This document shows positions 24,846 through 33,114 of a DNA stretch of 64,000 nucleotides, one piece after another. Origin of the DNA: Mucilaginibacter rubeus (GTDB taxonomy: Bacteria; Bacteroidota; Bacteroidia; Sphingobacteriales; Sphingobacteriaceae); the NCBI RefSeq assembly GCF_014643835.1, contig NZ_BMKD01000008.1, positions 273,281 to 337,280 of the forward strand. The letters are read 5' to 3'. Under the pieces are notes generated by a model. That model was not told where the DNA came from and ran no database searches. It saw only the letters and a list, made by a program, of their open reading frames with translations. Position 1 is the first letter of the stretch. Every line of letters begins with the position of its first letter. The position numbers and the translations under genes were made by a program.

Positions 24846-25167
24846 TTACTTTTGTAACTACAAGCTTCACTGTATATATGTACAGATAAGTTGTTACTGT
24901 TTAAATGCAATAACGTGGTTTTATAAATGATTTGCAGCGACGATAAACGTCATCAAGCTTTCCGTCAAAAAAAACAGCCGATTTATCGCATCCAGGTAAA
25001 TTTCGATACGGTTTTGAAAGGCCCTCCCTTTATTCACTACTTTTGGGCGCCGGCCAGCTTTACTTGTGGATATAATAAACATCCAAAGTAAAACCTAAAG
25101 GTGTTACATTTGCTAAAAACGCCCTGCATCTTCAGCGCTTTATTAATCACCATAATTGAAAAACAAA
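24846..25167. other. Intergenic region with a candidate promoter
   Basis: No gene seen. TACTTTTG at 25038-25045 fits the TAnnTTTG promoter element and would give the alpha/beta hydrolase gene a leader of about 115 nt. The rest shows no strong hairpin. Confidence 0.4.
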
Positions 25168-25989
25168 ATGAGTAAAATTACAGTAAAAGACGGAACCGAA
25201 ATTTATTACAAGGACTGGGGAACCGGGCAACCATTAGTTTTCCATCACGGCTGGCCTCTATCTGCCGACGACTGGGATGCCCAGATGTTCTTTTTCCTTG
25301 AACAAGGTTATAGGGTGATAGCCCATGACCGCCGCGGCCATGGACGTTCAAGCCAAACCGCAACAGGCAATGAAATGGATACTTATGCAGCTGACGTTGC
25401 GGAGCTTGTTGAGGCGCTTGACCTGAAGGGTGCAATCCACATCGGTCACTCTACAGGTGGCGGAGAGGTTATTCATTACGCTGCAAAATATGGAAAAGGA
25501 CGTATCGCCAAAGCTGTGCTGATCAGCGCGGTTCCTCCGGTTATGGTTCAAAGCGAAAGCAATCCTGATGGTGTTCCGATTGCAGTATTTGACGAGATCC
25601 GCGAAAATACTGCAACCCAAAGGAACCAATTTTACCAGGACCTGACTATTCCGTTTTACGGCTACAATCGCGAAGGCGCTAAAGTTTCACAGGGTATCAG
25701 GGACAACTGGTGGCGCCAGGGTATGATGGGCGGTATAAAAGCACATTACGACTGTGTTAAAGCTTTTTCGGAAACAGATTTCACAGAAGATCTTAAAAGT
25801 GTAGATATTCCCGTACTTATTTTACACGGGGAAGATGACCAGATCGTTCCGTTTGCAAACTCGGCACTAAAGTCTATCAAACACCTGAAAAACGGCAAAT
25901 TGATCTCCTATCCGGGTTTCCCGCATGGTATGCCTACTACCGAGGCTGCAACCATCAACAAAGATCTTTTAGCTTTTATTAAAGAATAA
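25168..25989 (+). CDS. Alpha/beta hydrolase (non-haem chloroperoxidase-like)
   Basis: A 273-residue serine hydrolase. The oxyanion segment VFHHGWPLSADDWD, the nucleophile elbow GHSTGG (Ser95), the acid in LHGEDDQIVPF and the His in FPHGMPTTE form the expected triad. The close match to cofactor-free haloperoxidase/esterase proteins (HDRRGHGRSSQ) suggests an esterase with possible perhydrolase activity; the substrate is unknown. I set the start at the ATG at 25168; the longer frame begins at a TTG. It is followed by a terminator and then by a Crp-like regulator and an SDR gene. Confidence 0.88.
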   Translation: MSKITVKDGTEIYYKDWGTGQPLVFHHGWPLSADDWDAQMFFFLEQGYRVIAHDRRGHGRSSQTATGNEMDTYAADVAELVEALDLKGAIHIGHSTGGGEVIHYAAKYGKGRIAKAVLISAVPPVMVQSESNPDGVPIAVFDEIRENTATQRNQFYQDLTIPFYGYNREGAKVSQGIRDNWWRQGMMGGIKAHYDCVKAFSETDFTEDLKSVDIPVLILHGEDDQIVPFANSALKSIKHLKNGKLISYPGFPHGMPTTEAATINKDLLAFIKE

Positions 25990-26014
25990 TTTTTTCATCA
26001 ATTACTGTATTGCA

Positions 26015-26044
26015 TAAGGTCGCCTCTTTTGAGACGGCCTTTTT
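26015..26044 (+). terminator. Rho-independent terminator after the alpha/beta hydrolase
   Basis: AAGGTCGCCTC (26015-26025) pairs with GAGACGGCCTT (26030-26040) with one mismatch and one G-T pair, has a TTTT loop, and is followed by Ts. Confidence 0.75.
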
Positions 26045-26120
26045 GTTTGTATTGACATACCAATGATCTATCCGAATCTCATTTTATACACATCTGAAAA
26101 CTTGCTGTTGAAATGTTTAT

Positions 26121-26128
26121 TATTTTTG
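26121..26128 (+). promoter_or_regulatory. Bacteroidota -7-like element touching the Crp-like start codon
   Basis: TATTTTTG fits TAnnTTTG and ends one base before the ATG at 26130. If it is used, the mRNA is leaderless or starts at the following ATG at 26133. Confidence 0.4.
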
Positions 26129-26129
26129 G

Positions 26130-26708
26130 ATGATGCATCCGGAATTTGAAACATATCTGCGAAGGAGCGACCTATCTGAGGAGGCGGTCCGCAAGATCAG
26201 TGATCTGGCAGTGGCAAGAAAATTGCGCCGTAATGAGCTCCTTTTAAGCGCAGGCGAAATTTGCCGGCACAAGGTATTTGTTGTAAGCGGGCTGTTGCAC
26301 ACCTTCAATATTTCTGCCGGGGGCACTCAGCATATTCTGCAATTTGCGCCGGAAAACAGCTGGACGCTTGATGTTGAAAGTTATGACCGGCAGATACCCT
26401 CGCAAGTAAGCATAGGAGCAGTAGAACCCAGCACAATACTTTGCTGGCAAAAAAAAGATTTCGATATGTTGCTGGCAGAGGTGCCGCAACTAAAAAAATT
26501 TGCCGAAGGCCTTATTGCCCGTAATATCCACTACAGCCGGAAGCGGATCCTGATTTCGTTAAGCGCAACGCCCGAAGAAAAGTATGAAGATTTTATCCAA
26601 ACCTTTCCGGACTACCTGGCTCGTTTGCCCCTGCGTATGATTGCCGCTTATTTGGGCATCTCCATAAAAACCCTTACCCGTATCCGTCACGCGCAGCTTC
26701 AGCGCTAA
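26130..26708 (+). CDS. Crp/Fnr family regulator
   Basis: A 192-residue protein. The N-terminal cNMP-binding-like beta-roll runs to about residue 120 (LLLSAGEICRHKVFVVSGLLHTF), a dimer helix follows, and the C-terminal helix-turn-helix is PLRMIAAYLGISIKTLTRIRHAQLQ. The canonical cAMP contact residues are not obvious, as is usual for Bacteroidota members. It is 75 nt upstream of the SDR gene on the same strand, which it may regulate. Confidence 0.85.
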   Translation: MMHPEFETYLRRSDLSEEAVRKISDLAVARKLRRNELLLSAGEICRHKVFVVSGLLHTFNISAGGTQHILQFAPENSWTLDVESYDRQIPSQVSIGAVEPSTILCWQKKDFDMLLAEVPQLKKFAEGLIARNIHYSRKRILISLSATPEEKYEDFIQTFPDYLARLPLRMIAAYLGISIKTLTRIRHAQLQR

Positions 26709-26783
26709 TTGAAATTATGGTCAGCTGACCATCTTTAGCGGGATTTTATTGGAGAATTTTGGATCAAATAAAATCATTGACTT

Positions 26784-27689
26784 ATGCGTGTATTTGTAAC
26801 CGGAGCCTCAGGATTTGTAGGCTCAGCAATAGTAAAAGAACTTTTAGGGGCAGGCCATGAGGTGCTTGGCCTTGTCCGTTCAGATAAAGGCGCTGAACAA
26901 TTGGCATCAACCGGTGCCGAAGTATACCGTGGCGATATCAACGACCTGAAATTTATTCAGCAAGGCGCCGCGGCGTGTGATGCTGTAATCCATACGGCCT
27001 TTAATCATGATTTTTCACAGTTTAAGGCCAATTGTGAGGCCGACCGGAAGGTAATTGAAGCTCTGGGCGATGCACTGGCCGGAACAAGTAAACCTTTAGT
27101 TATTACCTCCGGAGTAGGGCTTTTGAATTATGGCCGGCTGGTTAACGAAGATGACGCGCCGCCTGCAGGATCAGATGTTATTCCGCGCGTAGCTTCAGAG
27201 GAGGCCGCCGCGGTCGCGGCGGCAAAAGGTGTAAAAGTTTATACGGTGCGCCTGCCGCCGAGTGTGCATGGCGAGGGCGACCATGGTTTTGTACCGATGA
27301 TCATTAATATGGCCCGGGAAAAAGGAGAATCGGCCTTTATAGCTGAAGGGAGCAATCGCTGGCCTGCCGTTCACCGTTCAGATGCCGCGGTTCTATATCG
27401 CCTGATCATAGAAAAGCAACCTGAGCTTCGTGTGTTTCACGCCGTAGCTGAAGAAGGTATCGCATTTCGTGAAATTGCCGAAGAAATTGGTCTGGGTCTG
27501 CATTTGCCTGTACTGAGTAAAACAGGTGATGAAGCGGCGGCACATTTTGGCTGGTTTTTACACTTTGCATCATTGGGCTGCCCTTCATCCAGCGAAAAAA
27601 CACGCGCAGTTTTAGGTTGGCAGCCCCAAGCTACCGGTTTAATTGCTGATATCGGAGCCGCTGGTTATTTCAAGAATAACATTGATTAA
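26784..27689 (+). CDS. Extended SDR / NAD-dependent epimerase-like oxidoreductase
   Basis: A 301-residue protein. The nucleotide-binding motif VTGASGFVGSAIVKELL is N-terminal, followed by LVRSDKGAEQL and VIHTAF. The usual YxxxK catalytic pair is not obvious at the expected place: the region after the Ser-containing ITSGVG reads RVASEEAAAVAAAKG, so this belongs to an atypical SDR subgroup. It is probably an oxidoreductase or a binding protein for NAD(P); the substrate is unknown. It lies downstream of the Crp-like regulator and is followed by a hairpin. Confidence 0.8.
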   Translation: MRVFVTGASGFVGSAIVKELLGAGHEVLGLVRSDKGAEQLASTGAEVYRGDINDLKFIQQGAAACDAVIHTAFNHDFSQFKANCEADRKVIEALGDALAGTSKPLVITSGVGLLNYGRLVNEDDAPPAGSDVIPRVASEEAAAVAAAKGVKVYTVRLPPSVHGEGDHGFVPMIINMAREKGESAFIAEGSNRWPAVHRSDAAVLYRLIIEKQPELRVFHAVAEEGIAFREIAEEIGLGLHLPVLSKTGDEAAAHFGWFLHFASLGCPSSSEKTRAVLGWQPQATGLIADIGAAGYFKNNID

Positions 27690-27707
27690 ACTTTTAGTTT
27701 GCTCAAA

Positions 27708-27747
27708 GCACAGAAGCCATCGTATACTTTTACGGCGGCTTCTGTGC
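27708..27747 (+). terminator. Hairpin after the SDR gene
   Basis: GCACAGAAGCC (27708-27718) pairs perfectly with GGCTTCTGTGC (27737-27747) across an 18-nt loop. The T-tract after it is weak, so the terminator role is likely but not certain. Confidence 0.6.
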
Positions 27748-27840
27748 GTTTATTTATTGGGTAAACAAATACTCTTATTATTCACCCCTAAGTTGATTGC
27801 TTAATCCTGAGTTTGAGGAATAGATTGCCTTTAAAAAATA

Positions 27841-27942
27841 AAAGCCTCCCAACCTTGCGTCGGGAGACTTTCAACCTAAACCTTATCACAATTAAACCGG
27901 TAAGTTTACCAGTTCGCACTTGTTATTACAATCCCTGTGCCA
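27841..27942 (-). ncRNA. Candidate small RNA with sigma-54-like promoter and terminator (unit A)
   Basis: Read on the minus strand. A sigma-54-like element TTGGCACAGGGATTGTA (TGGCAC-N5-TTG; 27927-27943) is followed about 60 nt later by a terminator: AAAGTCTCCC (27862-27871) pairs with GGGAGGCTTT (27841-27850) with one mismatch, and a T-rich tract follows to about 27832. No open frame lies between. The transcript would be about 80 nt. Unit B near 55547-55742 has the same arrangement and similar sequences. This is inference from sequence only. Confidence 0.4.
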
Positions 27943-27965
27943 AAATTGGAAACTTTTTAAATTTT

Positions 27966-27997
27966 TTGTTAATGTATCCTTGTTGATACATTAACAA
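27966..27997. repeat. 13-bp perfect hairpin downstream of the anti-sigma gene
   Basis: TTGTTAATGTATC (27966-27978) and GATACATTAACAA (27985-27997) flank a 6-nt loop. It lies 93 nt downstream of the anti-sigma stop codon (minus strand) and just upstream of the candidate small RNA promoter. The remainder of 27748-28089 shows no gene. Confidence 0.75.
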
Positions 27998-28089
27998 TAG
28001 GTTAAAAGGGAATTTACTTTACAAAAAGTGTGCAATTAAGTGTCAAAAAGACACCGTGATTTTTATTGGCATACAGAAAAGTGAACACT

Positions 28090-28596
28090 TTATGCCTCTT
28101 TTGCAGCTTTTTTTCTACGCAGATAACTGTCAGTTAAAAATAGCGCCAAAATTACATCAAACACGAAAAAACTTTTCATGAAAGCGCTATTGAAAATGGC
28201 GTTGGCTGCAGGCAATTTTAAATCTGCAGGTAGTTTAATGTTTACAACACTGAACGGATTTCCTGAAATTTGGACATTTGAAAGGGTGATTGCCAGCAGG
28301 GCCAATATGCTTAGCACAAAAAAGGCCGCAATACCCAGTATAATCTTTTTATTTATAGTTGATTTTAGAGGTGCCAGTGCCTGATCTGCCCTGATAGCCT
28401 CCATTACATTATAGGTAAAGGCCATTGATGGTTCATCAAGTTCCAGGCCGGCAAACTCCTGGTTTAGCACAAGCAGCTCTGTGTACTTTTGTTTGTACAA
28501 CTCGTCTTCCTCAATAAGCCGGGAAATGGCTTCCTGCTCAGCCGGTGTGCAGGTACCATCAATATAGTTCCAAAGTTTTTCTTCGATGGTGTTCAT
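28090..28596 (-). CDS. Anti-sigma factor, membrane-anchored
   Basis: A 168-residue protein. The N-terminal cytoplasmic part (LWNYIDGTCTPAEQEAISRLIEEDELY) resembles anti-sigma domains without the zinc-binding His/Cys set. Hydrophobic helices at about residues 86-104 and 141-158 place it in the inner membrane. Its ATG overlaps the stop codon region of the ECF sigma gene by 4 nt, the usual coupling of a sigma factor with its inhibitor. Confidence 0.85.
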   Translation of the reverse strand: MNTIEEKLWNYIDGTCTPAEQEAISRLIEEDELYKQKYTELLVLNQEFAGLELDEPSMAFTYNVMEAIRADQALAPLKSTINKKIILGIAAFFVLSILALLAITLSNVQISGNPFSVVNIKLPADLKLPAANAIFNSAFMKSFFVFDVILALFLTDSYLRRKKAAKEA

Positions 28597-29174
28597 ATCA
28601 GTTCTTTCACCTCGTGTTTTAAATTGCGCTCCAGCTTCTCTTTCAAACGCTGGCGTGCCCTAAATAGTTTAACCTTAACGGTATTTGTTTCAATACCCAT
28701 TGTTTGGGCAATTTCTTCTAACGATTGCTCCCCCTTATAAAAAAGGGTAATAATAGTGGCATCATCGGGCAGTAATTGCTCAATTGCCTGGTTCAGGTAA
28801 TATGACCGCGATTTGTTTTCTGCGTTGTTGGTATCATATGCCGATTCATGGTTCTCAACCTGTACAAACGTACCCTCATCATCAATCGAATGGGTATCCA
28901 CCCGTTTTTTTCTTAAAAATGTCATGGCTGTAGTATAAACTATACTATACAGCCAGGTACTGAATTTTGACTGCCCCTGGAACGAAGCCAGCGAGCGGTA
29001 CGCTTTCACAAAACAATCCTGCGCAATCTCTTCAGCATCTTCCCGGCCCTTTGCAAAACGCAGGGCCAGCGTAAAAACAAAACGCTGGTGCCGCTTAACC
29101 AAATCAGCGTACGCGAACTGGTTACCAGCCAGGGTTTGCTCAATAAGTTCGATATCTGAAAGCTTGCTCTGCAT
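28593..29174 (-). CDS. ECF-type RNA polymerase sigma factor
   Basis: A 193-residue sigma-70 family protein with region 2 (FAYADLVKRHQRFVFTLALRF, DAEEIAQDCFVKAYRSL, FSTWLYSIVYTTAMTFLRKK) and region 4 (LPDDATIITLFYKGEQSLEEIAQTMGIETNTVKVKLFRARQRLKEKL). A linker of about 30 acidic residues separates them. It is cotranscribed with the overlapping anti-sigma gene. The stimulus and regulon cannot be told from this window. Confidence 0.92.
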   Translation of the reverse strand: MQSKLSDIELIEQTLAGNQFAYADLVKRHQRFVFTLALRFAKGREDAEEIAQDCFVKAYRSLASFQGQSKFSTWLYSIVYTTAMTFLRKKRVDTHSIDDEGTFVQVENHESAYDTNNAENKSRSYYLNQAIEQLLPDDATIITLFYKGEQSLEEIAQTMGIETNTVKVKLFRARQRLKEKLERNLKHEVKELI

Positions 29175-29278
29175 TATATAACCCCTGTGACCATACTTTT
29201 ACAGATCAGGTTACACCTTTATGTAAATATAATTTATTTTGATGGGAATAGATTGGTATCAGGGATTGTGTGTGTGGC

Positions 29279-29593
29279 GCGTTAGGGATTGCAGTGGAAA
29301 GCCCGCAGCGCGTATTAGGATTGCGGGCAGGAAAGGTGAGGACTTGCAACGAAAAGCCCGGTCCGTAGGCAACGCCATTGTCTGAATCAGAATTTACAGA
29401 ATTTGATAATTGATCGAATGCTAAACCAATAAAAAATCCTTAGTTCATTTAGCTCAGGCATGATATTAAAAGAAATCCGAATTCGAAAATCCCAACTCCG
29501 AAATCAATCATAGCGTTGCCTGCGGCCGGGCTTTACGCTCATACGCCTGCAGGAATTACGCTCCGGGCCTGTATCCGCTTCAATCCCTAACGC
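29279..29593. repeat. 315-bp nested inverted-repeat element
   Basis: The outer arms GCGTTAGGGATTG (29279-29291) and CAATCCCTAACGC (29581-29593) match perfectly over 13 bp. Inner arms AAAGCCCGGTCCGTAGGC with AACGC (29353-29375) and GCGTTGCCTGCGGCCGGGCT with TT (29513-29534) match imperfectly. The centre is AT-rich with short ATCCGAATT-like repeats and no frame. It fills the gap between the sigma factor and the gene at 29727 and looks like a MITE-sized or REP-derived element. Confidence 0.75.
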
Positions 29594-29726
29594 AAATTGG
29601 GGTTCAATTAAAGCGGTGCCCTCTAAGGTCAATAATCCAAATACACACCCGATTCGTAACATACGCCCCAACATTCAATCTCATAATTTTGTATTTTTAC
29701 ATTTATAAAAGGGATATTGTACGTTG

Positions 29727-30689
29727 ATGGATGAAAACAGGCTAAATATTTTAAATAGCTCAAACAGGATGCTCAGCAAGCTTCAACTGCTGTCGGTATT
29801 TTTTGAAGACGAGCTCATTTACAAGATCTATCTGCGCACACAGGTTATCCACAAGCTTTTTGAAACCAATCCCGAAATCGATATCAACAAGCTGGAACTT
29901 TTTCATGTGCAATTTACCACCAGTCTGGTCGACCTGCTCCGCAAGATCAAGAAGAACAACGAGAACAATGTAAGCCTTGTGCTCGACGAGATCCAGCTTA
30001 CCCGGGAGATGATTGATAAGATGGACGACAATGTGCTCACCGAGCAGGATTTCAAGATTGACAGGCAAAGGCAGGCGCTGAAAGTAAACCTTTCGTTGCG
30101 GAAGCTTTACCAGGTACTTTCAGATAACTCAACCGATTATCCTTTCTCCAAAAATATCAATGCCTTCAGCCTGCGCTATGGTTCCGATTTTTTTTATAAC
30201 ATAACTCCAGAGCTGTATAATGAACTTGTGCAACATAACTATAATGATACCTATCATAATAACTACGCTACTATTCAGCGTAAGCTGATGGGGGTATTGT
30301 TAAAACGCGAGTTCCGTACAGAGTTTTACTGTGGGTTAAAAGCCGGTAACCTGATACTGGAAGTGTATAAATTTATGGATGAAGACAGGCACTTTTTATT
30401 TTCGCCTGCCAATAATTTATTCCTATTTTGCGATGTTACAAAGCTTTCGGGCATCGAGCATAACAACAATCTGTCAAAAAGGGAAAAACTGATGCATGAG
30501 CTGCAGGACAAAATTGATAAGCTGCAAAGCGATGTAGTTACCATGAAAGCTTACATGCCGCCCGAAATAAAAAGCCTATTAGCCGAAAACTACAAAAAAA
30601 TAGCCGACATCAACTTTTTACAAAGCCTGAGCGACGTGGATGTGCAGGCCAATATTTTAAAAGCAATGCTTAATACCGATATTATATAA
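29727..30689 (+). CDS. Protein of unknown function coupled to TerC
   Basis: A 320-residue soluble-looking protein that I do not recognise. It is largely helical, with no signal peptide or membrane helix. Visible features are a helical N-terminal half (LSVFFEDELIYKIYLRTQVIHKLFE), a polar central part rich in Asn and Tyr (NELVQHNYNDTYHNNYATIQ), and a coiled-coil-like segment at about residues 250-272 (KREKLMHELQDKIDKLQSDV). The start is the ATG at 29727; a TTG precedes it. The stop codon is 3 nt before the terC start, so the two are translationally coupled and probably act together. Confidence 0.65.
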   Translation: MDENRLNILNSSNRMLSKLQLLSVFFEDELIYKIYLRTQVIHKLFETNPEIDINKLELFHVQFTTSLVDLLRKIKKNNENNVSLVLDEIQLTREMIDKMDDNVLTEQDFKIDRQRQALKVNLSLRKLYQVLSDNSTDYPFSKNINAFSLRYGSDFFYNITPELYNELVQHNYNDTYHNNYATIQRKLMGVLLKREFRTEFYCGLKAGNLILEVYKFMDEDRHFLFSPANNLFLFCDVTKLSGIEHNNNLSKREKLMHELQDKIDKLQSDVVTMKAYMPPEIKSLLAENYKKIADINFLQSLSDVDVQANILKAMLNTDII

Positions 30690-30692
30690 TTT

Positions 30693-31514
30693 ATGGAGTT
30701 TTTACATTACCTGCTTGGCCCCGACCTTAAGGCCGGCCTATTGATTGTCCTAAACCTGATTGTTATTGAGAGCCTGCTCTCGGTTGATAATGCTGCCGTA
30801 CTGGCTACTATGGTACTTGACCTGCCTCCGCATCAGCGTAAAAAAGCACTACGTTATGGTATTATAGGTGCATATGTTTTACGGGGTGTTTGTTTGTTTT
30901 TAGCGGCATGGCTGGTATCTGTTTGGTGGCTGAAACCACTTGGAGGCCTTTATTTGATATACCTGAGCTTCAATTATTTTAAAGGCAAACTGAAAAAGGC
31001 CGATGGCGATGCTGAAGAGGAAACGGTTGATAAAAACAAAAACTGGCTTTACCGCTCAACCGTTGGTTTGATAGGTAATTTGTGGGCAACCATAGCTTTA
31101 GTGGAGCTAATGGACCTTGCCTTCTCTATTGATAACGTTTTTGCGGCTGTTGCTTTTACCGACCATAAGATGTTAATTTATATTGGCGTGTTTATCGGGA
31201 TCCTGGCTATGCGATTTGTTGCCCAGGCTTTCGTGAAACTGATGGAGAAATTTACCTTCCTGGAAACAGTGGCATTTATAGTGATTGGTGTGCTGGGCAT
31301 TAAACTGGCCTCATCATTATACGTCCACTTTTACCCTGAAGCCGGATTTTCAAAAATGATGGAAGGAGAAAGCGCCGATATTTTCACTTCGGTGTTTACT
31401 GTGGCTTTATTTATTATCCCTGTACTTACGTCATTGCTGTTCAACTTCCCAAAAAGACATACTATTGAACCAGAAGTTGCGGAAGCGGCAGAGGATGTGC
31501 TGGATAAACAGTAG
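30693..31514 (+). CDS. TerC family integral membrane protein
   Basis: A 273-residue membrane protein with about seven hydrophobic helices. The two family motifs with acidic residues in the membrane are VIESLLSVDNAAVLATMV in the first half and LVELMDLAFSIDNVFAAVAF in the second. TerC proteins are linked to metal-ion (manganese) export and tellurite resistance. No ter stress genes are nearby, so a metal-export role is more likely than tellurite resistance. It follows the unknown gene at 29727 by 3 nt. Confidence 0.88.
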   Translation: MEFLHYLLGPDLKAGLLIVLNLIVIESLLSVDNAAVLATMVLDLPPHQRKKALRYGIIGAYVLRGVCLFLAAWLVSVWWLKPLGGLYLIYLSFNYFKGKLKKADGDAEEETVDKNKNWLYRSTVGLIGNLWATIALVELMDLAFSIDNVFAAVAFTDHKMLIYIGVFIGILAMRFVAQAFVKLMEKFTFLETVAFIVIGVLGIKLASSLYVHFYPEAGFSKMMEGESADIFTSVFTVALFIIPVLTSLLFNFPKRHTIEPEVAEAAEDVLDKQ

Positions 31515-31562
31515 TTCAGTTGGCAGTGGCAGTTAGCAGCAGGCAGCAGTAAAAAACGCCTT

Positions 31563-31660
31563 TGGGAGGGTGTAGGGAGGGGTTTCCTGAACTTTGTATG
31601 ATTTTGCAAAGCGGATAAACCCCTCCCTGCCACAATACCGCCAGCCGCACCCTCCCCGGG
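31563..31660. repeat. G/C-run inverted repeat between terC and pgpA
   Basis: TAGGGAGGGGTTT (from 31573) pairs with AAACCCCTCCCTG (from 31617), flanked by GGGAGGGTG and CACCCTCCC. This resembles the C-rich intergenic repeats elsewhere in the window. Confidence 0.6.
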
Positions 31661-31698
31661 GAGGGAATAAAACATTAATGACTTGATATATAAATTAA

Positions 31699-32166
31699 AT
31701 GTTCTTAAATAAAACAATAGCGTCCATTTTCGGCATCGGCTTTTTAAAAGGTGGGGGTACTTACGCCGCTATAGTTACCTGTGGCTTTATCTGGCTGCTG
31801 TGGCAAAGTCCGGCTTTGCAAAATCCCTGGTACCTGTTGGCTATTACCATATTTGTCACCGCGCTTGGCGTATTTGTAGGCAATAAGGTTGAACCCGACT
31901 GGGGCGAAGACAGCTCGCGTGTGGTAATTGATGAGGTTGCCGGAATGCTGATAGCTATGCTTTTTATCCCTGCCAACTTATATTTCCTTTTAGCCGGATT
32001 GGTATTGTTCCGCTTTTTTGATATTGTGAAACCGCTTGGCGTACGCAAAATGGAAGATCTTGGCGGCGGTTTGGGTGTAATGATGGATGATGTGCTGGCT
32101 GGCGTTTACTCCAATATCCTGCTTTGGATTGGATATTTTGTGTGGATGAAATTTGGAGCACATTAG
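31699..32166 (+). CDS. pgpA: Phosphatidylglycerophosphatase A-like protein
   Basis: A 155-residue membrane phosphatase of the PgpA family, which dephosphorylates phosphatidylglycerol phosphate. FGIGFLKGGGTYAAIVTCG corresponds to the family start, PDWGEDSSRVVIDEVAGMLIA to the conserved acidic block, and FRFFDIVKPLGVRKMED plus GVMMDDVLAGVYSN to the C-terminal motifs. Four hydrophobic segments are visible. Bacteroidota members are shorter and diverged, but the acidic motifs are intact. Confidence 0.85.
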   Translation: MFLNKTIASIFGIGFLKGGGTYAAIVTCGFIWLLWQSPALQNPWYLLAITIFVTALGVFVGNKVEPDWGEDSSRVVIDEVAGMLIAMLFIPANLYFLLAGLVLFRFFDIVKPLGVRKMEDLGGGLGVMMDDVLAGVYSNILLWIGYFVWMKFGAH

Positions 32167-32303
32167 TGAAAGGAGCGGATTTGTGGGATTTCATCTTCCT
32201 AACCTATAAAATCAAATATGTGGTTACATAGCTAACTTGGTTAAGCCCTCTTGAGGCTTATATCACACAAATAATTTTTTCAAAACAAAAATTAACCCTG
32301 AGT

Positions 32304-32996
32304 TCAGTTAATCAGCAGCTTATACCCTCGTCCGTGTACGTTGATGATCTCCACGTTAGGGTCATCTTTCAGATACTTACGGATCTTGCTCAGAAATACA
32401 TCCATGCTGCGACCGTTAAAGTAATTGTCATCATGCCAGATGTTCAGCAGGGCTTCTTCGCGGGTAAGCACTTCGTTTTTATGTACACACAACAAGCGCA
32501 GTAATTCAGCCTCCTTGGTAGATAGCTTTTGCTGGTTGTCTGCTGTCATGATCATCTGAGTGGTATAATCAAAAGTATATTTCCCAATTTTAAAGGAGGT
32601 TTGTTTCTCCTCTTCCTTTTTGCCGATATTATCCGTACGTTTTAGCAGGGCATTTATACGAAGTAATAACTCCTCAATACGGAAAGGCTTGGTGATATAA
32701 TCATCTCCCCCCAAATTGAAGGCCTGGGTTTTATCTTCAATCATGCCTTTGGCCGTCGCAAAAATAATAGGCACCTGGGCATTGATCTTACGGATATCCT
32801 TACCAAGTGTAAAGCCATCCTTTTTAGGCATCATCACATCCAGTATCAGCAAGTCATATGTTTGTTTGGTAAAGGCGCGTAGGCCTTCTTCGCCATCCTT
32901 ACATAAAACCACGTCAAACTTACCTTTCAATTGCAGGTAGTCTTGCAGTAACAGGCCCAAATTGGCATCATCCTCAACCAGTAGTATTTTCTTCAT
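32304..32996 (-). CDS. Two-component response regulator, OmpR/RprY type
   Basis: A 230-residue regulator. The receiver domain has the acidic pair D9/D10, the phospho-acceptor Asp53 in LLILDVMMPKKDG, and Lys in YITKPFRIEELL. The winged-helix output domain ends NVHGRGYKLLI. The start is the ATG at 32996 (MKKILLVEDD); the longer frame reads through an intergenic repeat. The kinase gene lies upstream on the same strand, 118 nt away, with a GGAAGTCCG inverted repeat in between. Confidence 0.92.
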   Translation of the reverse strand: MKKILLVEDDANLGLLLQDYLQLKGKFDVVLCKDGEEGLRAFTKQTYDLLILDVMMPKKDGFTLGKDIRKINAQVPIIFATAKGMIEDKTQAFNLGGDDYITKPFRIEELLLRINALLKRTDNIGKKEEEKQTSFKIGKYTFDYTTQMIMTADNQQKLSTKEAELLRLLCVHKNEVLTREEALLNIWHDDNYFNGRSMDVFLSKIRKYLKDDPNVEIINVHGRGYKLLIN

Positions 32997-33005
32997 ATGT
33001 TTTTT

Positions 33006-33109
33006 AGTCCGGAAGTCCGAGGTCGGAAAGTCCGGAAGTTCTTTAATCATGTCGGGAGATAGGCTGAGCTTATCTTACGGACTTTCGGGCATCCCGACTT
33101 TCCGACTCG
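33006..33109. repeat. GGAAGTCCG-type inverted repeat between kinase and regulator genes
   Basis: The left arm contains AGTCCGGAAGTCCGAGGTCG followed by GAAAGTCCGG. The right arm at 33077-33109 contains ACGGACTTTCGGGC and CCCGACTTTCCGACT. It is imperfect, belongs to the family at 7328-7456, and sits inside an apparent operon. Confidence 0.7.
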
Positions 33110-33114
33110 TAGAT

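Noticed and set aside
26784-27689. Start of a regulator-enzyme defence or resistance cassette (hydrolase, Crp-like, SDR)
   Set aside because: The genes are separated by a terminator and have ordinary single-gene families; no sign of a mobile island or nuclease.
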